The notes under the pieces: model-generated | Told to the model about the DNA's origin: nothing | Databases searched by the model: none | The model's input: only the letters and a program-made list of their open reading frames with translations | DNA from: Stagnimonas aquatica | GTDB taxonomy: Bacteria > Pseudomonadota > Gammaproteobacteria > Nevskiales > Nevskiaceae | Assembly (NCBI RefSeq): GCF_003730135.1 | Contig: NZ_RJVO01000008.1 | Coordinates: 123,977 to 187,976, forward strand | Reading direction: 5' to 3' | Length of the DNA stretch: 64,000 bases | Position numbers and translations under genes: made by a program | Shown here: positions 36,752 to 43,780 of the stretch, piece after piece | How the letters are laid out: every line of letters begins with the position of its first letter | Numbering within the stretch: position 1 is the first letter of the stretch

Positions 36752-37122
36752 CCGGCGGGGACGTGGCTGGTGGTGACCTCGGCGATCAGCCGGCCGTCGC
36801 TGCCGACCACGGTGGTGCGGACCACGCTCAGGCGCTTGCCCTTCTTCACGTAGATCGCCGTGGCCTCGAAGTGGCCGCTGGTCTGGTTGCCGAGCAGGCT
36901 GGCGTTGAGATTGATCGCCAGCGGAAAGCCGGACTGCCCGGTCTGGATCTCGCTGCCGCCGAAGGCCAGCACGGTGGCGCAGACATCGGCAAACCACAGC
37001 GTGGCGCCGGCATGCACGGTGCCGTAGGGGTTGAGGATGCCGGCCTGCACCGGCATGCGGCCCACCACCTTGTCGGGGCTTTGTTCCACGACCTCGAATT
37101 CGATCCTGCCTTCCACCTTCAT
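36748..37122 (-). CDS. hotdog-fold thioesterase (PaaI type)
   Basis: A 124-residue acyl-CoA thioesterase-like protein. The motif GTVHAGATLWFADVCATV, with the catalytic-type His-Ala-Gly and Asp, is typical of PaaI/YdiI hotdog enzymes. The ATG at 37122 follows GGAGCCGG. Located 28 bases after the PLP enzyme gene on the same strand, so probably cotranscribed. Confidence 0.88.
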   Translation of the reverse strand: MKVEGRIEFEVVEQSPDKVVGRMPVQAGILNPYGTVHAGATLWFADVCATVLAFGGSEIQTGQSGFPLAINLNASLLGNQTSGHFEATAIYVKKGKRLSVVRTTVVGSDGRLIAEVTTSHVPAG

Positions 37123-37150
37123 CGGTCCGGCTCCTGCTGGGTGATTGGAT

Positions 37151-38389
37151 TCAATCGGCACCGAGGACGGCGTCCAGCGCCCGCAGCAGCAGCTGCACGT
37201 CCTCGGCGCTGGTGTAGTGCACGAACGACAGCCGCACCACGCCGCGCGCCGGGTCCAACCCCATGGCTTGCAGCAGGCGCAGTGCATAGAAGTGGCCGCT
37301 GGCCGCCATCACGCCGCGCGCCGCCAGGGCGCGTACCACGGCGCCCGGCTCCTGCCTGAGCGGCAGGAAGGACACCGTGGCGGCGCGCTCGCCGGCATTG
37401 GCGGGGCCGATCAGGCGGATGTCCTTGCGCTGTGCGAGGTAGTCGAGCAGCGGCGGCAGCAGCGCCAGTTCGGTGCCGCGCAGCAGTTGCCGCACCCGGC
37501 CCGCACGCCCGGCCGGCGCAGCGCCCGGGTGATGGTGGGCATCGAGTGCGTCGAAGTACTCGGCGATGCCGCGCGCCGCCGCGATCTGCGCGTGGTCGGG
37601 GCCGGCCGGCAGCAGGCGCTTGCGCAGCACGCCCTCGTTGAAGAAATGGCCCTCGTTGGGCAGACGCTGCACCAGGGTCGGGCTCAGCGCCATCAGGCCC
37701 AGGTGCGGGCCGAAGGTCTTGTACAGCGAGAACAGATAGATGTCGGCGCCCAGCGCGGCGAGGTCGGGAAAGCCGTGTGGCGCGTAGGAAACGCCATCGA
37801 CCACGCTGAGCACGCCGGCGGCGCGCAGGCGCGCGGTGATCGCCGCCACCGGGTTGATCGCGCCGACGATGTTGGAGCACTGGGTGAAGGCCACCAGCCG
37901 GGTGCGCTCGTTGACCAGCGGCCAGAGCGCCTCGGGATGCAGCGCGCCGCTGTCGGGCTCGACCTGCCACTCGCGCACCCGCACGCCGCGTGTTGCGAGA
38001 CGCCGCCAGGCGCCGCTGTTGGCCTCGTGGTCCTGGTTTGTCACGACGATCTCGTCGCCAGCCTGCAACCACTGGCCGAAGGCCTGCGCCAGCACGTAGC
38101 TGTTCTGCGAGGTCGACGGGCCCAGGTGCAGCCAGTCGCCGGGCACGCCGAGATATTCGGCCAGGCGCGTGTAGCTGGCGTCCATCCACTCGCCGGCCTC
38201 GGTGGAGGCGGCGGTGGGGTAGTAGGGTTGCAGCTTGAGCCGCCGGTAGTACTCGTCCAGGCGCGCGATCACCGGCGCGCAGGCGTAGGAGCCACCGGCG
38301 TTCTCGAAGAAGGCCTGGCCTTGCAGGCTGGGCTCGGCGAACGCCGGAAACCGGGCGCGGACGAAGGCGAGATCGAGCGGGGTGGTCAA
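37151..38389 (-). CDS. cysteine desulfurase-like PLP enzyme (aminotransferase class V)
   Basis: A 412-residue fold-type I PLP enzyme. The start FFENAGGSYACAPVIARL, the QDHEANSGAW motif and the PLP lysine in SLYKTFGPH mark the cysteine desulfurase-like (selenocysteine lyase/SufS-related) family. No catalytic-loop cysteine is evident at the usual place, and no sulfur or Fe-S genes are near, so another substrate is possible. Upstream of the thioesterase on the same strand. Confidence 0.83.
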   Translation of the reverse strand: MTTPLDLAFVRARFPAFAEPSLQGQAFFENAGGSYACAPVIARLDEYYRRLKLQPYYPTAASTEAGEWMDASYTRLAEYLGVPGDWLHLGPSTSQNSYVLAQAFGQWLQAGDEIVVTNQDHEANSGAWRRLATRGVRVREWQVEPDSGALHPEALWPLVNERTRLVAFTQCSNIVGAINPVAAITARLRAAGVLSVVDGVSYAPHGFPDLAALGADIYLFSLYKTFGPHLGLMALSPTLVQRLPNEGHFFNEGVLRKRLLPAGPDHAQIAAARGIAEYFDALDAHHHPGAAPAGRAGRVRQLLRGTELALLPPLLDYLAQRKDIRLIGPANAGERAATVSFLPLRQEPGAVVRALAARGVMAASGHFYALRLLQAMGLDPARGVVRLSFVHYTSAEDVQLLLRALDAVLGAD

Positions 38390-38473
38390 GGCAGGCTCCG
38401 GCGGTGAGTCACGCCTGCACTGTAGCGAGACTCCCGGCCGTTTGGCGCGCCCGGCCGCCGCCGCAGATCCGCC

Positions 38474-38944
38474 TCAGCGCGCCAGCCGCAGTACCAGCCG
38501 GTCGTTGACGAACAGCGGCCCGATCAGCAGGAACAGCAGATCGCCGAAGAAGGACGGCTTGTGGCCTTCCAGCTTGTGGCCGTAGAGCTGCGCCACCCAG
38601 GCCAGCAGCCAGGCCGTGGCGCTGATGCCCAGTACCGACCAGCCGGCCGCCTGCATGGCGAGGATGCCGGCGACGGTGGCGGCAAACCACAGCGCCATCA
38701 GCACGGCGCCCTTCAGCGACAGGCGCAGGTAGAAGACGAAGATCGGTAGCGCCAGCACAGTGCTGGCATTGACGTAGGGCGCGATCGTCTCCGGCAGGCC
38801 CAGCCAGCGACCCAACGGCACCAGCCAGAGCATCGCCAGCGAGGTGAAGGTGATCAGCGGCACGCAGAGGTAGTGGATCCACTCGTTCACCGGGTTGCGG
38901 TGATGGGCGCGGTACTCGTCGAGGTAGCTTTGCAGGCTGCGCAT
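38474..38944 (-). CDS. DUF962/Mpo1-like membrane protein
   Basis: A 156-residue protein with four hydrophobic helices. The N-terminal motif YRAHHRNPVNEWIHYLCVPL and the later YGHKLEGHKP contain the conserved histidines of the Mpo1 family, iron enzymes that shorten 2-hydroxy fatty acids by alpha-oxidation in yeast. Bacterial members are mostly uncharacterised. Divergent from the Crp-like regulator 86 bases away. Confidence 0.87.
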   Translation of the reverse strand: MRSLQSYLDEYRAHHRNPVNEWIHYLCVPLITFTSLAMLWLVPLGRWLGLPETIAPYVNASTVLALPIFVFYLRLSLKGAVLMALWFAATVAGILAMQAAGWSVLGISATAWLLAWVAQLYGHKLEGHKPSFFGDLLFLLIGPLFVNDRLVLRLAR

Positions 38945-39030
38945 GGCGCACTCCGGTCGGTTAAGGTGCCGCCATTGTTGCCAGCCGCGCCGCCCGACTC
39001 TGTCAACTTGCCGACATTCTTCCGCCGCCC

Positions 39031-39732
39031 ATGAGTACACCCGAACTGCACCAGGCCATCGCCGCCAGCGAATGGTTCCGCGAGTTGCCGGCGGAGCTGG
39101 TGGGCCAGTTGGCGGCGCTGGCGCAGCAGCGGCATCTCGCCGACGGCGCCCTGCTGTTCGCCAAGGGCGATGCCGCCGATGGTCTTTACGGCCTGCTCTC
39201 CGGCCGGGTCCGGATCAGCGCCACCACCCGCGATGGCCGCGACCTGCTGGTGAACCTGTTCGAGCCCGGCGACTGGTTTGGCGAGATCTCGATGTTCGAC
39301 GGTCTGCCGCGCACCCACGATGCCCGCGCGGTGGGCGCCAGCGAGCTGTTGCTGATTCCCCGCGCCCGCTTCCACGCCCTGCTGGCGGCGCAGCCGGTGC
39401 TGTACCCGCACTTCATGCGCATGCTCTGCCGCAAGCTGCGGCGCAGCTTCGCCTGGATCGAGTACATCGCCTTTCTGCCGATGTCGGCACGCCTGGCCGC
39501 GCGCCTGCTGGAACTGGCGCAGGACTACGGTGAAACCCAGGCCGACGGCAGCGTGCTGATCGCCCTGCACCTGCCGCAGGAGGAGCTGGGCCGCATGCTC
39601 AGCGTCTCGCGGCAGACGGTGAGCAAGGAGCTGAACGCCCTGGAGGCACGCGGCTGGATCCGCCTCGACTACGGCCGGGTGCTGATCCGCCAGCCGGAAG
39701 CCTTGGAGGCCCTGGTGCGCGGCGCCGCCTAG
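39031..39732 (+). CDS. Crp/Fnr-family regulator
   Basis: A 233-residue regulator with a cyclic-nucleotide-type beta barrel (FAKGDAADGLYGLLSGRVRIS, FGEISMFDG) and a C-terminal winged helix (LGRMLSVSRQTVSKELNALEARGWI). There is no N-terminal cysteine cluster, so it is not an oxygen-sensing Fnr. Signal and targets unknown. Confidence 0.9.
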   Translation: MSTPELHQAIAASEWFRELPAELVGQLAALAQQRHLADGALLFAKGDAADGLYGLLSGRVRISATTRDGRDLLVNLFEPGDWFGEISMFDGLPRTHDARAVGASELLLIPRARFHALLAAQPVLYPHFMRMLCRKLRRSFAWIEYIAFLPMSARLAARLLELAQDYGETQADGSVLIALHLPQEELGRMLSVSRQTVSKELNALEARGWIRLDYGRVLIRQPEALEALVRGAA

Positions 39733-39756
39733 GCGCAACGCCCATCCCGCCTGGAG

Positions 39757-39853
39757 TTCCCTCCCCCGCGAGCGGGGGAGGGTTAGGGAGGGGGCGTTCT
39801 CCACAGCAGCCGACTCCCCCATCCCGGCCTTCCCCCGCTGCGCAGGGGAAGGA
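39757..39853 (+). repeat. GC-rich dispersed hairpin repeat, copy C
   Basis: CCCTCCCCCGCGAGCGGGGGAGGG hairpin (positions 39759-39782), then TTAGGGAGGGGGC and a second TTCCCC...GGGGAA hairpin, same order and orientation as copy A. It lies between convergent genes, so it may also terminate transcription. Confidence 0.75.
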
Positions 39854-39894
39854 GACCCGCCAGAGTGCGCAGCACCGCTTCCGCGAACGGAAGC

Positions 39895-41277
39895 TCAGAC
39901 CCCGAACAGTGTGCGCAGATGCCCGTTGAGGAACTTGCCCTGCGGGTCCAGCGCCGCGCGCACCTCGGTGAATTCCTTCCAGCGCGGATACAGCGTCGAC
40001 AGCTGGCGCGCGCCGAGGTTGTGCAGCTTGCCCCAGTGCGGGCGGCCGCCGTACTTCCAGAAGATCGGCTCCACCGCCGCGAAGTAGTTGTGGTGGTCCA
40101 TCGTGTAGTACTGGTGGATCGAGATCGCGCAGCGCGGCCCACCCTCGAACATGCTCAGCGGGATCGCCTCCTCGTGCACGTAGCGGTACTCGATGGGGAA
40201 CCAGGTCGGCAGTTGCTTGTCGTGGATCAGCTTCAAGATCTCGCGCAGACAGGCCGGGCCGTGCTCGGCCGGCACCGAGTACTCCATCTCGTTGAAGCGG
40301 ACATTGCGGACGTTGGCGAAAATCTCGTAGGAGTCGCCGACGCGGTCCTCGAAGCTGGCGGTCTTGGCGATCAGGTTGAGGATCGCGCTGCGCGCCGCCG
40401 GCCAGTCGCTGCCGTACTTGTCGAGCTTCTCGATGGCCTTCACATAGGCGTTGCCGCCTTCCTCGGCCGGGTCCAGCGGCGGCGTCAGCGCATCGGTGGT
40501 CTCGTTGAGGGCGATGGCCGCCGCGTATTCGGAATGGGTGATGACCTGCATCTCCCAGTGCTGGTTGTCGCGGGTGAGTTGCGGCACCTGCTCCAGCAGC
40601 TCCTCGGTCTTGGCGATCCACATCTTCTCGCGCAGGCGGAAGGCCTTGCGGTTTTGCAGCCGCACCCGGCTGATGACGCCCAGCGCGCCCAGCGAGACCT
40701 GCGCGGCGCGGAAGATTTCCGGGTTCTTCTCGGCATCGCAGTCCAGTACCTCGCCCTTGGCGGTGACCAGGCGCAGGCCGATCACCTGGCCCGAGTAGGA
40801 GCCGAAGTTGATGCCGGTGCCGTGGGTGGCGGTGGAGATCGCGCCGGCCAGGGTCTGGTAGTCGATGTCGGCCATGTTTGGCAGCGCCAGGCCGGCGGCC
40901 TTGAGCGGCGCGCCCATCTGCGTCATCGGCGTGCCCGCCGCCCAATCCGACTGCAACTTGCTGGCGTCATGGCCGAGCATGCCGTGCAGATGCGCCAGCG
41001 ACACCAGGGTGCCATCGGTGGGCACCAGACCGCTGAAGGAATGCGAGGAGCCGACCGGCCGCACCGCCGAGGGCGCGTTGCGGATGATCTGCGCGAGTTC
41101 GTCCTCGCTCTTCGGCGCCAGCCGCGCGAGCGGGATGCAGGACTGCCCACCGGACCAGTTGCGCCAGGGGATGATGCGCGGCGCGGCGGCGCGGGCGAGG
41201 GCGGAAAAGCCACCGCCGGCGCCGGCGAGGCCGGCCACGGCGAGCTGCTGGATGAGCTGACGACGGGTGAGTTTCAT
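39895..41277 (-). CDS. FAD-linked sugar-lactone oxidase/dehydrogenase (ALO family)
   Basis: A 460-residue protein. The N-terminus (KLTRRQLIQQLAVAGLAGAGGGFSALA) has twin arginines and a hydrophobic stretch, so Tat export is likely. FAD-binding elements include VRPVGSSHSFSGL and GAISTATHGTG. The C-terminal ALO motif HWGKLH is present. The family includes L-gulonolactone and arabinonolactone oxidases. It lies 22 bases behind a cytochrome c lipoprotein gene, which suggests that it is a dehydrogenase passing electrons to that cytochrome rather than oxygen. Confidence 0.87.
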   Translation of the reverse strand: MKLTRRQLIQQLAVAGLAGAGGGFSALARAAAPRIIPWRNWSGGQSCIPLARLAPKSEDELAQIIRNAPSAVRPVGSSHSFSGLVPTDGTLVSLAHLHGMLGHDASKLQSDWAAGTPMTQMGAPLKAAGLALPNMADIDYQTLAGAISTATHGTGINFGSYSGQVIGLRLVTAKGEVLDCDAEKNPEIFRAAQVSLGALGVISRVRLQNRKAFRLREKMWIAKTEELLEQVPQLTRDNQHWEMQVITHSEYAAAIALNETTDALTPPLDPAEEGGNAYVKAIEKLDKYGSDWPAARSAILNLIAKTASFEDRVGDSYEIFANVRNVRFNEMEYSVPAEHGPACLREILKLIHDKQLPTWFPIEYRYVHEEAIPLSMFEGGPRCAISIHQYYTMDHHNYFAAVEPIFWKYGGRPHWGKLHNLGARQLSTLYPRWKEFTEVRAALDPQGKFLNGHLRTLFGV

Positions 41278-41299
41278 GGCGTGGTTCTCGTAGAGGCGA

Positions 41300-41686
41300 T
41301 CAGTTGAGCTTGGCGCCGGACATGAACTCGATCAGCGCCTGGAATTCCTCTTCCGAGCACTGGATGCACATGCCCATCGGCGGCATGCCCTGGTAGCCGT
41401 TGATGGTGTGGTCGAGCAGGGTGTCCTTGCCCTGCGCGATGCGCGGTGCCCAGGCCTCGGCGTTGCCGGATAGCGGCGCGCCGGAGGCGGGGCTGGTGTG
41501 GCAGCTCTTGCAACTGGTGTCGTAGATCTGCGCCAGCGCCGGGTCGGCCGGGGCAATCGCCGAGGCGCTGCTGGCGGCGGCGGTGGCGGCCGCCACCTTC
41601 TCGCTCTTGTCGCTGCCGCAGGCGGCGAGGCCCAGGCTGAAAGCCAGCGCCAGGGCGCCGATCAGGGTTCCGGTGGTGTTCTGCAT
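41300..41686 (-). CDS. cytochrome c5-like lipoprotein
   Basis: A 128-residue class I cytochrome c. The signal ends in a lipobox (GLAAC), followed by an Ala/Ser linker. The heme site is CKSCH; the axial Met is probably within YQGMPPMGMC, and the C-terminal CIQC pair is typical of cytochrome c5. It is first in a two-gene operon with the FAD oxidase and is likely its electron acceptor in the periplasm. Confidence 0.9.
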   Translation of the reverse strand: MQNTTGTLIGALALAFSLGLAACGSDKSEKVAAATAAASSASAIAPADPALAQIYDTSCKSCHTSPASGAPLSGNAEAWAPRIAQGKDTLLDHTINGYQGMPPMGMCIQCSEEEFQALIEFMSGAKLN

Positions 41687-41749
41687 GTGGGATCTCTCTA
41701 AGGCGGTACAGCTGTGGACGGAGTGAGGAAAGTGACGCATGGAAGGGGT

Positions 41750-42319
41750 TCAGGGCAGGCTGCCGCCCTCGGCGGCCAGCCGCTTCAGCAGGGCCTGCAC
41801 CTTGCTGCGCTGGCTGCGGCTGTAGGGGCTGGCGCCGATCAGCTCCAGCAGCCAGAGGCCCTCGGTGGCCAGGTACACCAGCGCGGTGCGCTCAAACGGC
41901 AGGCCCTCGCTCAGCGCCGGCATCCGCTCCTTGAAGTACGTGCGGACCGGCTCCAGCAGTTGCGGATCGCCCGGCACCACCGCCAGCAGCGCGCTGCTGA
42001 ACGGGTCCTGGTCCGGGCGCTCGGCGGTGGAGGCCTGCACATAGGCGCGCAGGCCACGGCCGGGTTGATCGGGCAGCCGCTGCTGCGCCTGTTCCCAGTT
42101 CTGCTGGGTGTGCTCGATGGCGCGCGTCACCAGCGCCTGCAGCAGGCTCTCCTTGGTGGGGAAGTGGTACATCACCCCGCCCTTGCTCACCTGCGCGGCG
42201 CGCGCCACCGCATCCAGCGTCAGCCGCGCCGCGCCCTGCTCGGTAACCACCGCGATGGCGGCGTCGAGCATGGCCTCACGGGAACTGGGGCGGCCTCGGG
42301 TGGCGGGTTTGGCGGGCAT
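41750..42319 (-). CDS. TetR-family regulator
   Basis: A 189-residue TetR protein; the HTH is LTLDAVARAAQVSKGGVMYHFPTKESLLQAL. The ligand domain resembles TetR_C DUF1956/Rut-like types, not further assignable. I chose the ATG at 42319 (MPAKPATRGRPSS), which begins the conserved basic arm. It lies 63 bases upstream of the cytochrome c gene on the same strand and may control that operon. Confidence 0.88.
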   Translation of the reverse strand: MPAKPATRGRPSSREAMLDAAIAVVTEQGAARLTLDAVARAAQVSKGGVMYHFPTKESLLQALVTRAIEHTQQNWEQAQQRLPDQPGRGLRAYVQASTAERPDQDPFSSALLAVVPGDPQLLEPVRTYFKERMPALSEGLPFERTALVYLATEGLWLLELIGASPYSRSQRSKVQALLKRLAAEGGSLP

Positions 42320-42468
42320 TGCGGGCAGAGGGGTGACGGAGCCGGAGGGCTGGAAGGGCCGGAGCCGGCCTGAGTCCAGTAGCAATTAGTGTACCGGCTG
42401 GTCGGCTAACAAAGTGGCGCCGGCCGGCGCCGCTGTCGCGGGCGCCTCCAAGGGGGCGAAATGCCGGC

Positions 42469-42768
42469 ATGCACGAGATCACCGGCATCGACCACCTCTA
42501 TATCGCCGTCCGCGAGCTGGACCGCGCCTGCGCCTTCTGCGACCGCGCGATGGCGGCGCTGGGGTTCCGCCGCAACGAGTTCCAGATCGGCGGTGAGCGG
42601 CACGTGCAGTACTACAACCGCCACTTCGGCTACGTGCTGAGACCGGCGCGCGGCGGGCCGGCGCACGATCCCTACGCGCCGGGCCTGCACCATCTCTGCC
42701 TACGCCTCGATACGGTGCAGGCGCTGCACGAGGCGGTCGCCGCCTTTGTCCTCGACGCGCTTGATTAG
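42469..42768 (+). pseudogene. truncated glyoxalase/VOC-family gene
   Basis: The 99 residues match the start of single-domain VOC proteins (ITGIDHLYIAVRELDRACAF, HVQYYNRHFGYVLRPARGG, APGLHHLCLRLD), but the frame ends just after AVAAF. The second half, with the PDGLRLE-type metal ligand, is missing. Sequence after about 42755 changes character. This looks like a gene cut at the left boundary of the inserted catabolic island. Confidence 0.7.
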
Positions 42769-42887
42769 GCGCTCTACGCCCTGAGGCAGGAGCGGGACGA
42801 GCGTCTGATCCATAACAGCGACGCGGCTCGCAGTCCGTATCGATCCGTCCGTGGAAACGTGGTAGTGCCCCAGCTCTGCAGAACTGC

Positions 42888-43745
42888 TCAGGGTTGCAGG
42901 GGGGCGAGCGCGCGACGCAGGGCGCTCCAACCACTGGGGCGGTCTGCCTCTCGGTACTCGCGAAGCAGTGCAATCTGCTGACGTACCGCGCCGGCGACTT
43001 GTTCGCGCAACGCCCAGGTCGCCTCCGAATCACCGTGGCGACCGGCGAACTGCCCAGTCGGAATGCGCTCGCCGAATCCGAAGTAATAGCGCTGGGGTCG
43101 TGGGATCAGTGTCGGGCCCAGTCCAGCAACCAGCGGTGGCACGAAGTCACCATCGCGAGTGGCCTTCAGCAGGCCGGTGCGGCGGGCCAGCTCCAACCGC
43201 CAGCCCGGTTTCAGCAGGTCGTTGGCATCGAGCAGAATCCGATAGCTCTCGTCCGGCCCAACCGAGCCGAACGGGATGATGTCGTATCCGTGCTCGATGG
43301 CAAGGCGCGCAAACCCGGTGCGCTTTTTCCAGATGAGCTGGTAGGCCTCCCCTCGGCGACGCATGACCTCGCGGGCGCCGCCAGGGAAAACGAGGATGGA
43401 CTGGCCGCTCCGCATCAAGGCGGAGCAGATCTCCGGGGTGCCCAGCACCATGCCGCGCTTGGCGAGGAAATCGCCCCAATACGGAACCTGGAAATGCCCT
43501 CTATCGCCCAAGCCGCGCAGCAGTACGCCCTGGGTCCGGTACAACTCCTCGATCATCAGCGGTGCGTCGGTGAGGCCGAATAGTGTGTGATTGCCGACAA
43601 ACAGCGCGGGCTTGCTCAGGTTGAGTTTCTCGACGCCGAGATACATCGGCCGAAACCATCGCCGGGCGACGCCGAGGCCGCGAGCGAGTTCCTTTGCCGA
43701 GATGGGTTCGTAGTGCAGTGCACCTTCAACGGTCGTTGCATCCAT
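42888..43745 (-). CDS. lysophospholipid acyltransferase-like protein
   Basis: A 285-residue acyltransferase of the PlsC/DGAT-like superfamily. Motif I appears as GNHTLFGLTDAP (NHx4D variant) and motif III as FPGGAREV. No membrane helix is evident beyond one weak hydrophobic region. It is the last gene of the leftward operon. The ATG at 43745 is preceded by GGGAG; a GTG directly before it would add one residue. Acyl acceptor unknown. Confidence 0.82.
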   Translation of the reverse strand: MDATTVEGALHYEPISAKELARGLGVARRWFRPMYLGVEKLNLSKPALFVGNHTLFGLTDAPLMIEELYRTQGVLLRGLGDRGHFQVPYWGDFLAKRGMVLGTPEICSALMRSGQSILVFPGGAREVMRRRGEAYQLIWKKRTGFARLAIEHGYDIIPFGSVGPDESYRILLDANDLLKPGWRLELARRTGLLKATRDGDFVPPLVAGLGPTLIPRPQRYYFGFGERIPTGQFAGRHGDSEATWALREQVAGAVRQQIALLREYREADRPSGWSALRRALAPLQP

Positions 43746-43780
43746 CACAGCACTGCTCCCGATGTTTTCATGTGGGTGCC

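Noticed and set aside
37151..38389. Calling the PLP enzyme a true SufS/IscS cysteine desulfurase
   Set aside because: No clear catalytic cysteine in the expected loop and no Fe-S assembly genes nearby.
42700..42930. Short minus-strand frame between the truncated VOC gene and the acyltransferase
   Set aside because: It has helical-looking sequence but crosses the island junction, lacks a ribosome site and matches nothing I recognise.
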